Assembly: GCF_018361265.1 (NCBI RefSeq)
Contig: NZ_JAFLNH010000001.1
Span: forward strand, 806,001-870,000
Reading direction: 5' to 3'
From: Mycobacterium sp. SM1
Lineage (GTDB): Bacteria; Actinomycetota; Actinomycetes; Mycobacteriales; Mycobacteriaceae
Length of the DNA stretch: 64,000 nucleotides
Shown: positions 53,824-61,720 of the stretch, piece by piece
Layout of the letters: each line of letters starts with the position of its first letter
Numbering within the stretch: the stretch's first letter is position 1
Position numbers and translations under genes: made by a program
The notes under the pieces: model-generated
Told to the model about the DNA's origin: nothing
What the model saw: only the letters and a program-made list of their open reading frames with translations
The model's database searches: none

Positions 53824-54525
53824 TCAGTTGCCTGCGTCGATGAACGCGTCGATCGCAGTGATGGCGTGCTTGATGTCGTAGACGACCACCAGCCCCGCGT
53901 TGCTCGGAACTGTCAGCCCGGTGTTGCCCTGGACCGCGCCGCCCGCGATCTCGACGGCGATCCTGTGCTGTACGTAAGCGCTAACGACTCCGAGCACATG
54001 CCAGTTCGATCCAACCCCGCCGTGGCTGGCGAAGACGAGGGGACCTCCAGAGAAGCCCGGCAGGTTGTGGCCGTCGATGATCCAGGCTACGACACCATTG
54101 GAGACGGCCCGCTGTGACACGATGCCCCTCCTCACTGCCGGCAGACGGCCAGACAACGGGAGGGTGCCCGGCATCGGGTACCCGAGAAAGAACACCTCCT
54201 GGCTGAGCGCCAAGCTGTCTGCGGACGGCACCAGCGGCAAGTCGTCGCGGACGATCTTGTGATCACCGATGCTGAACACCGCGATGTCCGGTCCGTCATC
54301 GGCCAGGGGAACGAATTCCATCGGCGTCTTGAGGTCCACGCTCAGCCCGTTCTCGCCGGTGAGTTCGAGAGTGTCGGCACCGTTCTTCACCGCGGCGTCG
54401 ACCACGTGCTTCGCGGTGATCAGCCACTGCCGATCACGATGCGTCACAACGAAACCGGAGGCGGACCCGCCGGTGAACCCGACCTTGAACGTACGCATCC
54501 AACACTGGACCGGAACCACTGACAT
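53824..54525 (-). CDS. trypsin-like serine protease without signal peptide
   Basis: 233 residues from ATG 54525. The catalytic triad is visible: His40 in WLITAKHVVDAA, Asp80 in DGPDIAVFSIGD and Ser159 in LPGFSGGPLVFASHG. The barrel strands FFLGYPMPG and GIVSQRAVSNGVVAWIIDGH fit S1/DegS-like proteases. There is no signal peptide, TM helix or PDZ domain, so it should act inside the cell. Trypsin-like domains occur as effectors in several bacterial immune systems, and it sits at the edge of the cargo block. It is divergent from the gene pair at 54792 and may share its operator region. Confidence 0.85.
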   Translation of the reverse strand: MSVVPVQCWMRTFKVGFTGGSASGFVVTHRDRQWLITAKHVVDAAVKNGADTLELTGENGLSVDLKTPMEFVPLADDGPDIAVFSIGDHKIVRDDLPLVPSADSLALSQEVFFLGYPMPGTLPLSGRLPAVRRGIVSQRAVSNGVVAWIIDGHNLPGFSGGPLVFASHGGVGSNWHVLGVVSAYVQHRIAVEIAGGAVQGNTGLTVPSNAGLVVVYDIKHAITAIDAFIDAGN

Positions 54526-54621
54526 GGGCAGAGCGTAGCACCTCGCTCTGACAAGCCCCGATTCACCGTTGCGCACAGCTTGCGGCGGCATCGTCGGCAG
54601 AGCAAACCACCACAGCAGATC

Positions 54622-54675
54622 GTTCGGGTTAAATGTCCGTTCCGCCGCCAGCGGAACAATCCCATATTCCGAACA
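54622..54675. promoter_or_regulatory. nested palindromic operator, unit 1
   Basis: The outer arms GTTCGG (54622) and CCGAAC (about 54669-54674) enclose inner arms GTTCCG (54639-54644) and CGGAAC (54652-54657), with an AT-rich spacer (gttaaatg). The same arrangement recurs 107 bases downstream as unit 2. It lies between the protease gene and the 54792 gene. Confidence 0.65.
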
Positions 54676-54728
54676 TAGCCATGGGGTGGCCGTCCAGCTG
54701 CCGGTCTACATGCAACGACGCAAACGAC

Positions 54729-54781
54729 GTTCGGGTAAATAGCTTGTTCCGGAGCCACCGGAACATGTATATTTTCCGAAC
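54729..54781. promoter_or_regulatory. nested palindromic operator, unit 2
   Basis: Outer arms GTTCGG (54729-54734) and CCGAAC (54776-54781); inner arms TGTTCCGG (54745-54752) and CCGGAACA (54758-54765). It ends 10 bases before the ATG at 54792, overlapping where the ribosome-binding site starts, so a bound protein would block this promoter. A likely target is the HTH-containing product of the gene itself. Confidence 0.7.
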
Positions 54782-54791
54782 AGGAGACTCT

Positions 54792-55880
54792 ATGACCAAA
54801 CCAACCACCACACCGCCGAGCTCGGAAGCAGAGATCCTGACCCAGTGCACCGAGCTGCTGCGCAATCGCCTGCCTGATAACTGGCGCGTCGACGTTCAGA
54901 GACCGCCGATGGATGCTGCGATTGACGCAATACTTGCACTTACCGCACCTTCAGGCGAGCAGGTTCGTTACCTCGTGGAGGCGAAGCGGCTGCTCGTCGG
55001 CCGGGACATTCCCAGGGTCTCTGAGCAGTTGCGGTGGGCGGCAGATCGCGAGCTCATCGACACCGAGACCATGGTCATGTCGCGATACCTCGCTCCCCCA
55101 ATTCGCGAGCGGCTGTCGGAAGGCGACATGTCTTTTATCGACGCCACCGGCAACATTCTGGTCCAGTCATCGCGTCCCGCGCTGTACGTTCGCGACCGGG
55201 GCGCCGACAAGGATCCCTGGCGAAGCCCGGGTCGGCCACGTGGGTCACTGGCGGGTGAGCCGGCCGCTCGTGTGGTTCGGGCGCTCATAGGAGGGCGGGG
55301 TCCGTGGTCGGCACGCGATCTGGTCAGCGCATCCGGGGCATCTACCGGCGCAACGTACCGGGTGTTGGAGTTCCTTCAAGAAGAGGGGCTGGTGCAAAAA
55401 ACGGGCACAGACTACGTCCTGAAGGACTGGCCCAAGCTCCTACGCCGATGGAGCCGTGACTACAGCTTCTTCCGCAACAACCGAACATCAAGCTACATAG
55501 AGCCTCGCGGCCTAGAAGCGCTGCAGAGCAAGGCTGCCAACTCCCAGTACTCGCAATACGCGATAACCGGAACGATCGCGGCAGCGCAGTGGGCACCATA
55601 CGCTCCCGCCCGCGCGGCGATGGTCTACGTCGACGATGCGGCGCGCGCGGCGAAGGAATGGGGGCTACGGCCGACGGACAAAAGTGCGAACGTGATTCTT
55701 GCCGAACCGAAGTACGACGTTGTGTTCAGTGGTGCGAGCACTAATCGTAACGGCGCGCGCATCGTCGCGGTCGAACAGGCAGCGGTAGATCTCCTCACGG
55801 GTCCAGGCCGAAACCCTTCCGAGGGAGAGGAACTCATCAACTGGATGGAGCGCCATGAAAGTGAGTGGCGCCGTGGATGA
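54792..55880 (+). CDS. antitoxin-like protein (COG4861/AbiEi-type) with nuclease-like N-terminus and winged helix
   Basis: 362 residues from ATG 54792 (GGAG 6 bases upstream). N-terminal residues 10-110 show an endonuclease-like pattern: DAAIDAILAL (D45) then YLVEAKRLL (E63-x-K65). The segment SRYLAPPIRERLSEGDMSFI with DATGNILVQSSRPALYVRDR is the hallmark I associate with COG4861-type proteins paired with nucleotidyltransferases. A winged helix follows (WSARDLVSASGASTGATYRV, EEGLVQKTGTDYVL). The end overlaps the next start by 26 bases. Likely the regulator/antitoxin of a two-gene type IV-like system; whether the nuclease-like core is active is unknown. Confidence 0.7.
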   Translation: MTKPTTTPPSSEAEILTQCTELLRNRLPDNWRVDVQRPPMDAAIDAILALTAPSGEQVRYLVEAKRLLVGRDIPRVSEQLRWAADRELIDTETMVMSRYLAPPIRERLSEGDMSFIDATGNILVQSSRPALYVRDRGADKDPWRSPGRPRGSLAGEPAARVVRALIGGRGPWSARDLVSASGASTGATYRVLEFLQEEGLVQKTGTDYVLKDWPKLLRRWSRDYSFFRNNRTSSYIEPRGLEALQSKAANSQYSQYAITGTIAAAQWAPYAPARAAMVYVDDAARAAKEWGLRPTDKSANVILAEPKYDVVFSGASTNRNGARIVAVEQAAVDLLTGPGRNPSEGEELINWMERHESEWRRG

Positions 55881-56712
55881 CCTCCTCATCAAAGCCCGTT
55901 CAGCCCTACTGGATGCCCTCGAAGCCCTGAATGAACTACATGACTCGATCGTCGTGGTCGGCGCGCAAGCCATCTATCTGCACAGTGGCCACGCAGACGT
56001 TGCAATCGCCGAGGCAACGAAGGATAGCGACTTGGCGGTGGATCCTCGGGAACTGCCCGACGAACCACTATTAGAGGAAGCGATGAAAAGAGCAGGCTTC
56101 TACCCGAACGTCAACCGGCAGCCTGGTGCATGGCTAAACCCAGCAGGCATCCCGGTCGATTTGATGGTTCCTGATGCGTTGTCGCAAGGCGGTAGGTCTC
56201 ATCGCGGCGCCCGAATCCCACCCCACTCCAACCAAGCAACAAGGCGGACCGTCGGATTGGAAGCCGCCGTGGTCGACAATGAGGTCCGTACGATATCTGC
56301 GCTCGACCCAGATGACACAAGGACTTTCGAAGCTCGAGTTGCTGGACCGGCGGCACTCCTGATTGCGAAAGTCCACAAAATCCATGAACGGCGCGACCAA
56401 CCCGACCGACTCAACGATAAGGACGCTCACGACGTCTATCGCCTGCTCGTGGCCACGACCGACACGGCTGGACTCGGCTCAAGTTTTCAGCGCCTACTAT
56501 CCGACCCCATCTCCAAGTCCGTGACGCAGCAGGCTCTTGATTGGTTGCCCGCGCTATTCGCGGACGGCCCCGATGCACTCGGATCAGTCATGGCAGGTCG
56601 CACAGAAGAAGGAATCGGAGACCCCGACCTGGTGGCCGCCTCCGTCGCCGCACTTGCAGCCGATGTGCTCGCAGCCGTCGCAGACGCATCCGACGATGAT
56701 TCGCCGGTTTGA
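55855..56712 (+). CDS. nucleotidyltransferase-like toxin partner
   Basis: 285 residues. The nucleotidyltransferase core is recognisable: IVVVGAQAIYLHSGHADVAI (G-A-Q-A helix), ATKDSDLAVDP (D57-x-D59 metal site), then ALLIAKVHKIHERRD and DKDAHDVYRLL, equivalent to the Lys/Asp motifs of AbiEii/MenT proteins. Overlap with the preceding gene implies strict coupling. Predicted to nucleotidylate a target when the upstream partner is lost or on phage infection; this is inference from the family. Confidence 0.75.
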   Translation: MKVSGAVDDLLIKARSALLDALEALNELHDSIVVVGAQAIYLHSGHADVAIAEATKDSDLAVDPRELPDEPLLEEAMKRAGFYPNVNRQPGAWLNPAGIPVDLMVPDALSQGGRSHRGARIPPHSNQATRRTVGLEAAVVDNEVRTISALDPDDTRTFEARVAGPAALLIAKVHKIHERRDQPDRLNDKDAHDVYRLLVATTDTAGLGSSFQRLLSDPISKSVTQQALDWLPALFADGPDALGSVMAGRTEEGIGDPDLVAASVAALAADVLAAVADASDDDSPV

Positions 56713-56765
56713 CCGGATTTGGTGTCACAACCGGGCTCATTCGTGAATAGTAGGCTCAATACCTG

Positions 56766-57434
56766 ATGACGTGGCTCTCAGCTGCCCTGCCTTACGTCGG
56801 CGGCGGCGTTTTTGGTGCTGCGGTGACGTACGGGCTGACCTGGGTTCGTGAACGGCGACGCACCCTCGACGCTTACCGCGCACCGCAGCGCGAAGCCATC
56901 GGCGACATCGTCGCCGCGACCCACGAGCTTATGCTCCGCGAGCTCGAATCGCGGACGACCCAGGCCGGAATGCTCCAGGACGTTCGCCGGGATGTACTTC
57001 CTAGCAGCCAGCTCGTAGGGCAGCTTTGGGCCACGGCCGCAGCGCTGGGTAAAGCGACTCTCGACGCAGAACGGGCGCTCCAGATGGGAAGATTGACCAT
57101 TGTCGACGCGCCGTGTTGGGAAGCGATGGGGGCCGCCTACATCGCGCTCAATTGCCTGCGCCGCGCGATGGCTGCGAGGGTCGACGCGCCCGACATGCAA
57201 AGCCCTGAGGAGATAGAGCACTACGTTGAAGGCATCCGGGTGCTCGCCGATCAGTACAACGAAAGCGTCCTGGCGTTAGTAATCGCGGCAGCTGACCGAG
57301 TATCGCCGGCGGAGACCATATGCAACCGCAGACGCCGACGCGCCGCCCGTCGCCGGCTGGGCGAGCGCTTCGGAAGTGCAACTCAGGCACTGCAACGCAC
57401 AGACGAACCGCGGCAGCCGCAAGACGCTGGCTGA
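56766..57434 (+). CDS. hypothetical membrane-anchored protein
   Basis: 222 residues. One N-terminal TM helix (LSAALPYVGGGVFGAAVTYG) is followed by WVRERRRTLDAYRAPQREAI and a helical cytoplasmic domain (ATHELMLRELESRTTQAGML, LWATAAALGKATLDAERALQ) ending in a basic, disordered tail (NRRRRRAARRRLGERF). It lies 53 bases after the nucleotidyltransferase gene and 147 bases before the TIR gene. Family not recognised; such single-TM helical proteins are common accessory parts of defence operons. Confidence 0.65.
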   Translation: MTWLSAALPYVGGGVFGAAVTYGLTWVRERRRTLDAYRAPQREAIGDIVAATHELMLRELESRTTQAGMLQDVRRDVLPSSQLVGQLWATAAALGKATLDAERALQMGRLTIVDAPCWEAMGAAYIALNCLRRAMAARVDAPDMQSPEEIEHYVEGIRVLADQYNESVLALVIAAADRVSPAETICNRRRRRAARRRLGERFGSATQALQRTDEPRQPQDAG

Positions 57435-57581
57435 GCAGACGTTGGATTCGACTTGTGCACCCTTCGCGTCGCCAAAACAACAGCGGAGATGGCAGGCCTC
57501 ATCTTGTCGGTGGCCGCTGGCAGTGTTTGGCCGTAAGCCGGCCGCAATGCCGGGAGGACTTTCAGCCGAGGGGAGCACGCC

Positions 57582-57962
57582 GTGGTGCAACGAGCCTTCA
57601 TCAGCTTCGACTACGACAACGACGCGCGGTTGAAGGACCTGCTGATCGGCCAGTCAAAGAATCCTGACTCGCCGTTCGCCGTGCATGACTGGTCCATCAA
57701 GACGGCCTCTCCGACGTGGCGCGAAGAGGCACGACGCCGCATCCGGGCGAGCGGGTTGGTGATCGTCTTATGCGGCAAGTACACACACCATGCGACGGGT
57801 GTTGGCGTTGAGCTGGGCATCGCCCAGGCCGAGGCCGTGGACTACTTCCTCCTCGCCGGATACCAGCAAGGCTCAACACGTCCGACAACGGCGAGGACGA
57901 CCGACAGGATGTACGACTGGACCTGGGAGAACCTCAAGAAGCTTGTGCACGGTGCGCGATGA
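57582..57962 (+). CDS. TIR-like protein (ThsB/DUF1863 type)
   Basis: 126 residues from GTG 57582 with GAGGGGAG upstream. The whole protein is one TIR-like domain: AFISFDYDNDARLKDLLIGQ, KNPDSPFAVHDWSIKTASPT, RRRIRASGLVIVLCGKYTHH, ATGVGVELGIAQAEAVDYFL (Glu77 in the position of the catalytic Glu of NADase TIRs) and DWTWENLKKL. This is the family that includes ThsB of Thoeris, in which TIR makes a cyclic ADPR-type signal after phage sensing. No ThsA-like SIR2 or Macro protein is adjacent; instead the stop overlaps a two-TM protein gene (ATGA). Confidence 0.88.
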   Translation: MVQRAFISFDYDNDARLKDLLIGQSKNPDSPFAVHDWSIKTASPTWREEARRRIRASGLVIVLCGKYTHHATGVGVELGIAQAEAVDYFLLAGYQQGSTRPTTARTTDRMYDWTWENLKKLVHGAR

Positions 57963-58471
57963 ATGGATCAGGTGAAGCACTGCCTGACCCGCGGGTGCTG
58001 GACATCTACAAGCTGGCGGTCGAGATGGCGGACCGTGTCTCTGCCCGGCGGGCGCTGGCCAATGCCTTCTTTCTTACCGTTAATACCACCCTTGTTGCGG
58101 TCGTCGGGTTGTCAACCACGCAGCCGGATTCCACCGTGCGGTTCATCGCAGTGTGCGTGGCTGGTGTCGCGGGGTCCGTGTGCTGGTGCCTCCTTCTCCG
58201 CGCGTACCGGAGGCTCAACTCGGTCAAGTTCGCGGTGATCAACAAGATCGAGGAGGAACACCTCCCTTTAAGGTCATACGTCGATGAGTGGAAGGTACTG
58301 ATGCCTGACAACGTGGCCACTAGCCGCCGAGAACGGCTTGGCAAGAGCTTGGGCGAACTGGGCGGTGTCGAGCGCATTGTGCCCGTGGTCTTCGGTTTGC
58401 TGTACATCGACAGCCACGAAGGTCTCAGTCACTTTGGCTTGTACGACACAGTCGTGGCCAAAGAGGCCTAG
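57959..58471 (+). CDS. two-TM membrane protein coupled to TIR gene (RipA/8xMP-like)
   Basis: 170 residues. An N-terminal helix (VLDIYKLAVEMADRVSARRA) leads to TM1 (about 34-52, NAFFLTVNTTLVAVVGL) and TM2 (about 61-81, FIAVCVAGVAGSVCWCLLL). The conserved-looking AYRRLNSVKFAVINKIEEEH and LPLRSYVDEWKVL follow, then a short tail. The pattern resembles the small octameric RipA/8xMP-type membrane proteins and SLATT-like effectors, which pair with sensor or signal genes. The ATGA overlap with the TIR gene indicates a fixed two-gene unit. Predicted as the membrane effector or signal receiver; family naming is from memory and tentative. Confidence 0.7.
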   Translation: MNGSGEALPDPRVLDIYKLAVEMADRVSARRALANAFFLTVNTTLVAVVGLSTTQPDSTVRFIAVCVAGVAGSVCWCLLLRAYRRLNSVKFAVINKIEEEHLPLRSYVDEWKVLMPDNVATSRRERLGKSLGELGGVERIVPVVFGLLYIDSHEGLSHFGLYDTVVAKEA

Positions 58472-58584
58472 AAACAATCACGGCGAAGTGCGAAACACCG
58501 TCTCCGCGTGACGCCTCATTACGCTCCGGCCCGCTGCGCCGCCTGGTCGGCGGAGAAATGTAAAGGCATGAAACCCGGCACCGC

Positions 58585-59019
58585 CTATATGAGATTGACC
58601 CCATCATGCGCCCGCGACTGGGGCGCTTGCTCGAACGCATCCAAGATACGCATAGCGAACGCCGGTACCATCGCCGACTGTACTTCCTCCCTTGTCATCC
58701 AACGGATTTCACGAGCTTCCTCGGTCGTGTGTGGCTCTCCCCCGGCTGGCCGGCAGCGGTACGCCAACGCAACGATGCCTTGAGTCAGGTTCTTGTAGAC
58801 ACCCGTAAGGCGCTCGACAGTCACCTCAAGTCCTGTCTCTTCCAGCACCTCCCGCTGAACGCCAGCCTCGAACGATTCGTCGAGTTCGAGCACACCGCCC
58901 GGCGCTTCCCAGTGACCATTGTCATCGCGTTTGATGACCAGGACCCGGCCATCGTCGCGGACCACGATGCCGGCGACGCTGACCGAGTGTTTCGGCGTGG
59001 CTGCCAAGCGAGACTCCAT
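58585..59019 (-). CDS. Nudix hydrolase, Pif-like (element B)
   Basis: 144 residues from ATG 59019 (TTG 59007 aligns with the ATG of the element A copy and is an alternative). It contains the Nudix box GGVLELDESFEAGVQREVLE followed by ETGLEV. Nearly identical to the protein at 48649-49092 except near the C-terminus (GVNLI). Divergent from gntR with a shared operator. By analogy to pSAM2 Pif it should limit element transfer into cells already carrying it. Confidence 0.85.
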   Translation of the reverse strand: MESRLAATPKHSVSVAGIVVRDDGRVLVIKRDDNGHWEAPGGVLELDESFEAGVQREVLEETGLEVTVERLTGVYKNLTQGIVALAYRCRPAGGEPHTTEEAREIRWMTREEVQSAMVPAFAMRILDAFEQAPQSRAHDGVNLI

Positions 59020-59068
59020 CCTCTGCGTCCGACTCCAGTCGTGACATCGGCGTGTCGTTCTCATAGAC

Positions 59069-59080
59069 TAGTCGTCTAGA
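59069..59080. promoter_or_regulatory. GntR operator in Nudix/gntR divergent promoter, element B
   Basis: TAGTCGTCTAGA, identical to the element A site (49153-49164), lies 20 bases upstream of the gntR start and 49 bases from the Nudix start, so one bound repressor could shut both promoters. Confidence 0.6.
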
Positions 59081-59100
59081 CATGCAAGGGAAGGCTCACG

Positions 59101-59880
59101 GTGCTGCAACTTGGCCAGATCGACCGCGCGGACGACAGGCCGCCATATCGGCAAATCGCCAGCATGTTGCGCGAAGCTATCAATTCAAACCAGCTGGCCG
59201 CGGGGGAACGTCTGCCGTCAGAGGCTGCCCTGATCGAGCACTTCGGGGTCGCCCGCATGACAGTGCGCCAAGCCGTCCAAGAACTGCGCTCAGAGGGACT
59301 GGTGGTCTCCGAACACGGCCGCGGAGTATTCGTCCGGCCCTCGCCCCCGATTCGCCGCCTCGCATCTGACCGGTTCGCTCGCCAACATCGCGCCGCCGGC
59401 AAGTCCGCGTTCACGGTCGAAGCGGAGAAGTCCGGTTTCACACCACAAGTCGACCACATCACCGTGACCCGCGTGAAGCCCGATTCCGATGTCGTCGAAC
59501 GACTTCGGCTATCACCAGACGATGACGTTGTCGTGCGATCGCGACGTTACCTTGCCGATGGTCGGCCAATCGAGACAGCAGTCTCCTACATCCCTGCGGA
59601 ATTTGCCGGAGGGACCCAGATCGAACAGGTCGACACTGGACCTGGCGGGATCTACGCCCGACTCGAAGAGGAGGGTCACAAACTCGCTCGCTTCACCGAG
59701 GAGGTCGGCGCGCGTATGCCCACCCCCGAAGAACGCCGGGCCTTGCAGCTCCCGGCCGGAGTGCCTGTTCTGACAGTGGTGCGGACGGCTTACGACACCA
59801 ACGACGTGGCAGTCGAGGTCTGCGACACCGTAAAGGTCGCATCGGCCTACCTGCTCGAATACGAGTTCCCCGCACGCTGA
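59101..59880 (+). CDS. GntR/HutC-family regulator, KorSA-like (element B)
   Basis: 259 residues from GTG 59101. Winged helix (YRQIASMLREAINSNQLAAG, EAALIEHFGVARMTVRQAVQ) and UTRA domain (VVVRSRRYLADGRPIETAVS, LPAGVPVLTVVRTAYDTNDV). Very similar to the element A regulator; residues of the recognition helix (GVARMTVRQAVQ) are identical, so both should bind the same operator. Expected to repress the transfer operon starting at 59982. Confidence 0.92.
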   Translation: MLQLGQIDRADDRPPYRQIASMLREAINSNQLAAGERLPSEAALIEHFGVARMTVRQAVQELRSEGLVVSEHGRGVFVRPSPPIRRLASDRFARQHRAAGKSAFTVEAEKSGFTPQVDHITVTRVKPDSDVVERLRLSPDDDVVVRSRRYLADGRPIETAVSYIPAEFAGGTQIEQVDTGPGGIYARLEEEGHKLARFTEEVGARMPTPEERRALQLPAGVPVLTVVRTAYDTNDVAVEVCDTVKVASAYLLEYEFPAR

Positions 59881-59912
59881 GCCCAAACGAAACAAGAAAA
59901 AACTCCCATCAC

Positions 59913-59955
59913 TTGGCATACTCCTCTAGACGACTATGGTACCTAGTCATCTAGT
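59913..59955 (+). promoter_or_regulatory. promoter with paired GntR operators before the transfer operon
   Basis: A sigma-70-like promoter can be read: TTGGCA (59913-59918), 16 bases, TATGGT (59935-59940). The operator TCTAGACGACTA (59925-59936) occupies the spacer and runs into the -10 box; an inverted copy TAGTCATCTAGT (59944-59955) follows immediately. Repressor binding would block RNA polymerase. A GAAAGG ribosome site precedes the ATG at 59982. Confidence 0.65.
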
Positions 59956-59981
59956 TCATATGACTACTGAAAGGCCTCCCC

Positions 59982-60404
59982 ATGTCTATCCCCAAATGGC
60001 TTCACCTCACCCACGACCAGGTGTTCCCGTACGGCGCGTTCCTCGTCTCAGAGGTGACGCCGATGATCGACTTCGACAAGTCATCCGGCGACAACCGCGT
60101 ACAGGCCACCGACCGCGACAGCGGCTCGCCGATGTGGCAGGTCGAGGTGCTCGATGGCGATCCGTCCGCACCGAAGCGCAGCCGCACGGTAACCGTCAAG
60201 TTCGCCGCGCAAACGCAACCGGTCGTTCCCACCAACTCCAGCGGGACACCGCTCACGCCTGTGGTGTTCGAGGGCCCGATGGCCCTGCCCTACATCGAGC
60301 GGTCCGGCGATTTCTCCCGGATCGCGTGGTCGTTCCGCGCCTCGGGCATGACCGCACCAGGCAAGTCCTCGGCTGCTTCGAACACGAGCCTGGCATCAGC
60401 ATGA
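59982..60404 (+). CDS. hypothetical protein of the AICE transfer operon
   Basis: 140 residues. Contains WLHLTHDQVFPYGAFLVSEV, FDKSSGDNRVQATDRDSGSP, MWQVEVLDGDPSAPKRSRTV and IAWSFRASGMTAPGK. A conserved-type small beta protein often found just upstream of FtsK/TraB-like genes in actinomycete elements; exact role unknown. Stop overlaps the next ATG (ATGA). Confidence 0.75.
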   Translation: MSIPKWLHLTHDQVFPYGAFLVSEVTPMIDFDKSSGDNRVQATDRDSGSPMWQVEVLDGDPSAPKRSRTVTVKFAAQTQPVVPTNSSGTPLTPVVFEGPMALPYIERSGDFSRIAWSFRASGMTAPGKSSAASNTSLASA

Positions 60405-61720
60405 ATCCCGATCCGTTCGCGCCGGTCGATACCGACACCCCACATCCCTTCGACCACCTGCTGGACTTCCTCACCAACTTTGCCCTGTGGGCGGCGGTCA
60501 TCATGGGCGTCATCGCCACTGCTCTCATCTACTGGCGGCTGCACTCACCGGAAACCTACGAGAAACACTTCGCGACACCCGCCCGGCTTCTGCGTTGGCG
60601 GCTCTGGGTGCACATCTCGTGGCAGAAGCTGTGCAAGCGCTGCGGCTTGTCCGCCTCCGAGCAGGTCACTCGCCGCGACAAAGAGGGACGGCAGGTCATA
60701 TCGACGCGTTGGTTTCATCCGAAGCTCGTGAGCACGGACGTATCGCCCACCAGTCTGCGTTTGACGGTGCGGGCCAGGATGGGGCAGACCGTCGAAGATT
60801 TGGAGCGCGCCGTTCCCGCGATACGCGATGCTGCGGGCGCACACTCGGCGCGGTCGGTTGTCGTTTCGCCCGGCACGCTTCGGATCGAGCTGGTCATGCG
60901 CGAGCAGTTGTCGACGGTACGTACCGCTGCTCCACCGGCGGCAGTGGAAGCAACACGAGTAGCACTCGGGCGATGCGAAAACGGGTCCGCCTGGATCCTG
61001 CCTGTGAGCGGCCGGCACACCCTTACCGTGGGCTGCTCAGGTGCAGGCAAAGGTTCGGTGTTCTGGGGCATCGCTGGTGGGCTCGGTCCCGCTGTTGCCG
61101 CCGGCCTGGTGCGCCTGGTGGGCATCGATCTGAAGTACGGCATCGAGTTGTCGGTCGGCTCCGGTCTGTTCACCAAGATCGCCACCACCGAGGTCGATGC
61201 CGTGCAAACCCTTGCCGCGCTGGAGAAGTTGATGGACAACCGCGGCGCGGCGATGGCAGGTCGCACACGCGAGCACCGTCCGACCCAGGCCTCACCTCTC
61301 GTGGTCCTGCTGATCGACGAGTTGGCCGGAGTGACCGCGTACATGAGCGACCCGACCCTGCGTAAAGAAGCCGCCGCCTCGTTGTCGCGGATTCTCACGA
61401 AGGGGCGCGCCCTGGGCATCGTCGTGGCCGCTTTCCTGCAAGACCCCCGCAAAGAAGTCCTGCCGATGCGGGGGCTGTTCACCCAAACCATCGCGCTTCG
61501 ACTGCGATCCCGCGACGAGGTGGCGATGGTTCTCGGCGACGGCATGGCCGATGCCGCACCCGCACACCGGATCAGCCCCAGTGCGCCCGGCACGGGCTAC
61601 GTCATTGCCGAGGACGGCCATGTGACCAAGGTGCGATCTGACTTTTGGAGTGATGACCAAATCCGTACCACTGCAAAGCAATACGGACGGTCACAGACAA
61701 CCGGAGAACGCAATGAGTGA
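60401..61720 (+). CDS. FtsK/SpoIIIE-type DNA translocase (TraB/TraSA-like)
   Basis: 439 residues from ATG 60401. One N-terminal TM segment (about 27-45, FALWAAVIMGVIATALIYW) is followed by a linker and a motor domain: Walker A GCSGAGKGS (211-219), Walker B LVVLLIDELAG (300-310) and ILTKGRALGIVVAAFLQDPR with RLRSRDEVAMVLGDG. AICEs transfer double-stranded DNA through a single FtsK-like hexameric pump; this is the candidate. It overlaps both neighbours. Confidence 0.9.
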   Translation: MNPDPFAPVDTDTPHPFDHLLDFLTNFALWAAVIMGVIATALIYWRLHSPETYEKHFATPARLLRWRLWVHISWQKLCKRCGLSASEQVTRRDKEGRQVISTRWFHPKLVSTDVSPTSLRLTVRARMGQTVEDLERAVPAIRDAAGAHSARSVVVSPGTLRIELVMREQLSTVRTAAPPAAVEATRVALGRCENGSAWILPVSGRHTLTVGCSGAGKGSVFWGIAGGLGPAVAAGLVRLVGIDLKYGIELSVGSGLFTKIATTEVDAVQTLAALEKLMDNRGAAMAGRTREHRPTQASPLVVLLIDELAGVTAYMSDPTLRKEAAASLSRILTKGRALGIVVAAFLQDPRKEVLPMRGLFTQTIALRLRSRDEVAMVLGDGMADAAPAHRISPSAPGTGYVIAEDGHVTKVRSDFWSDDQIRTTAKQYGRSQTTGERNE

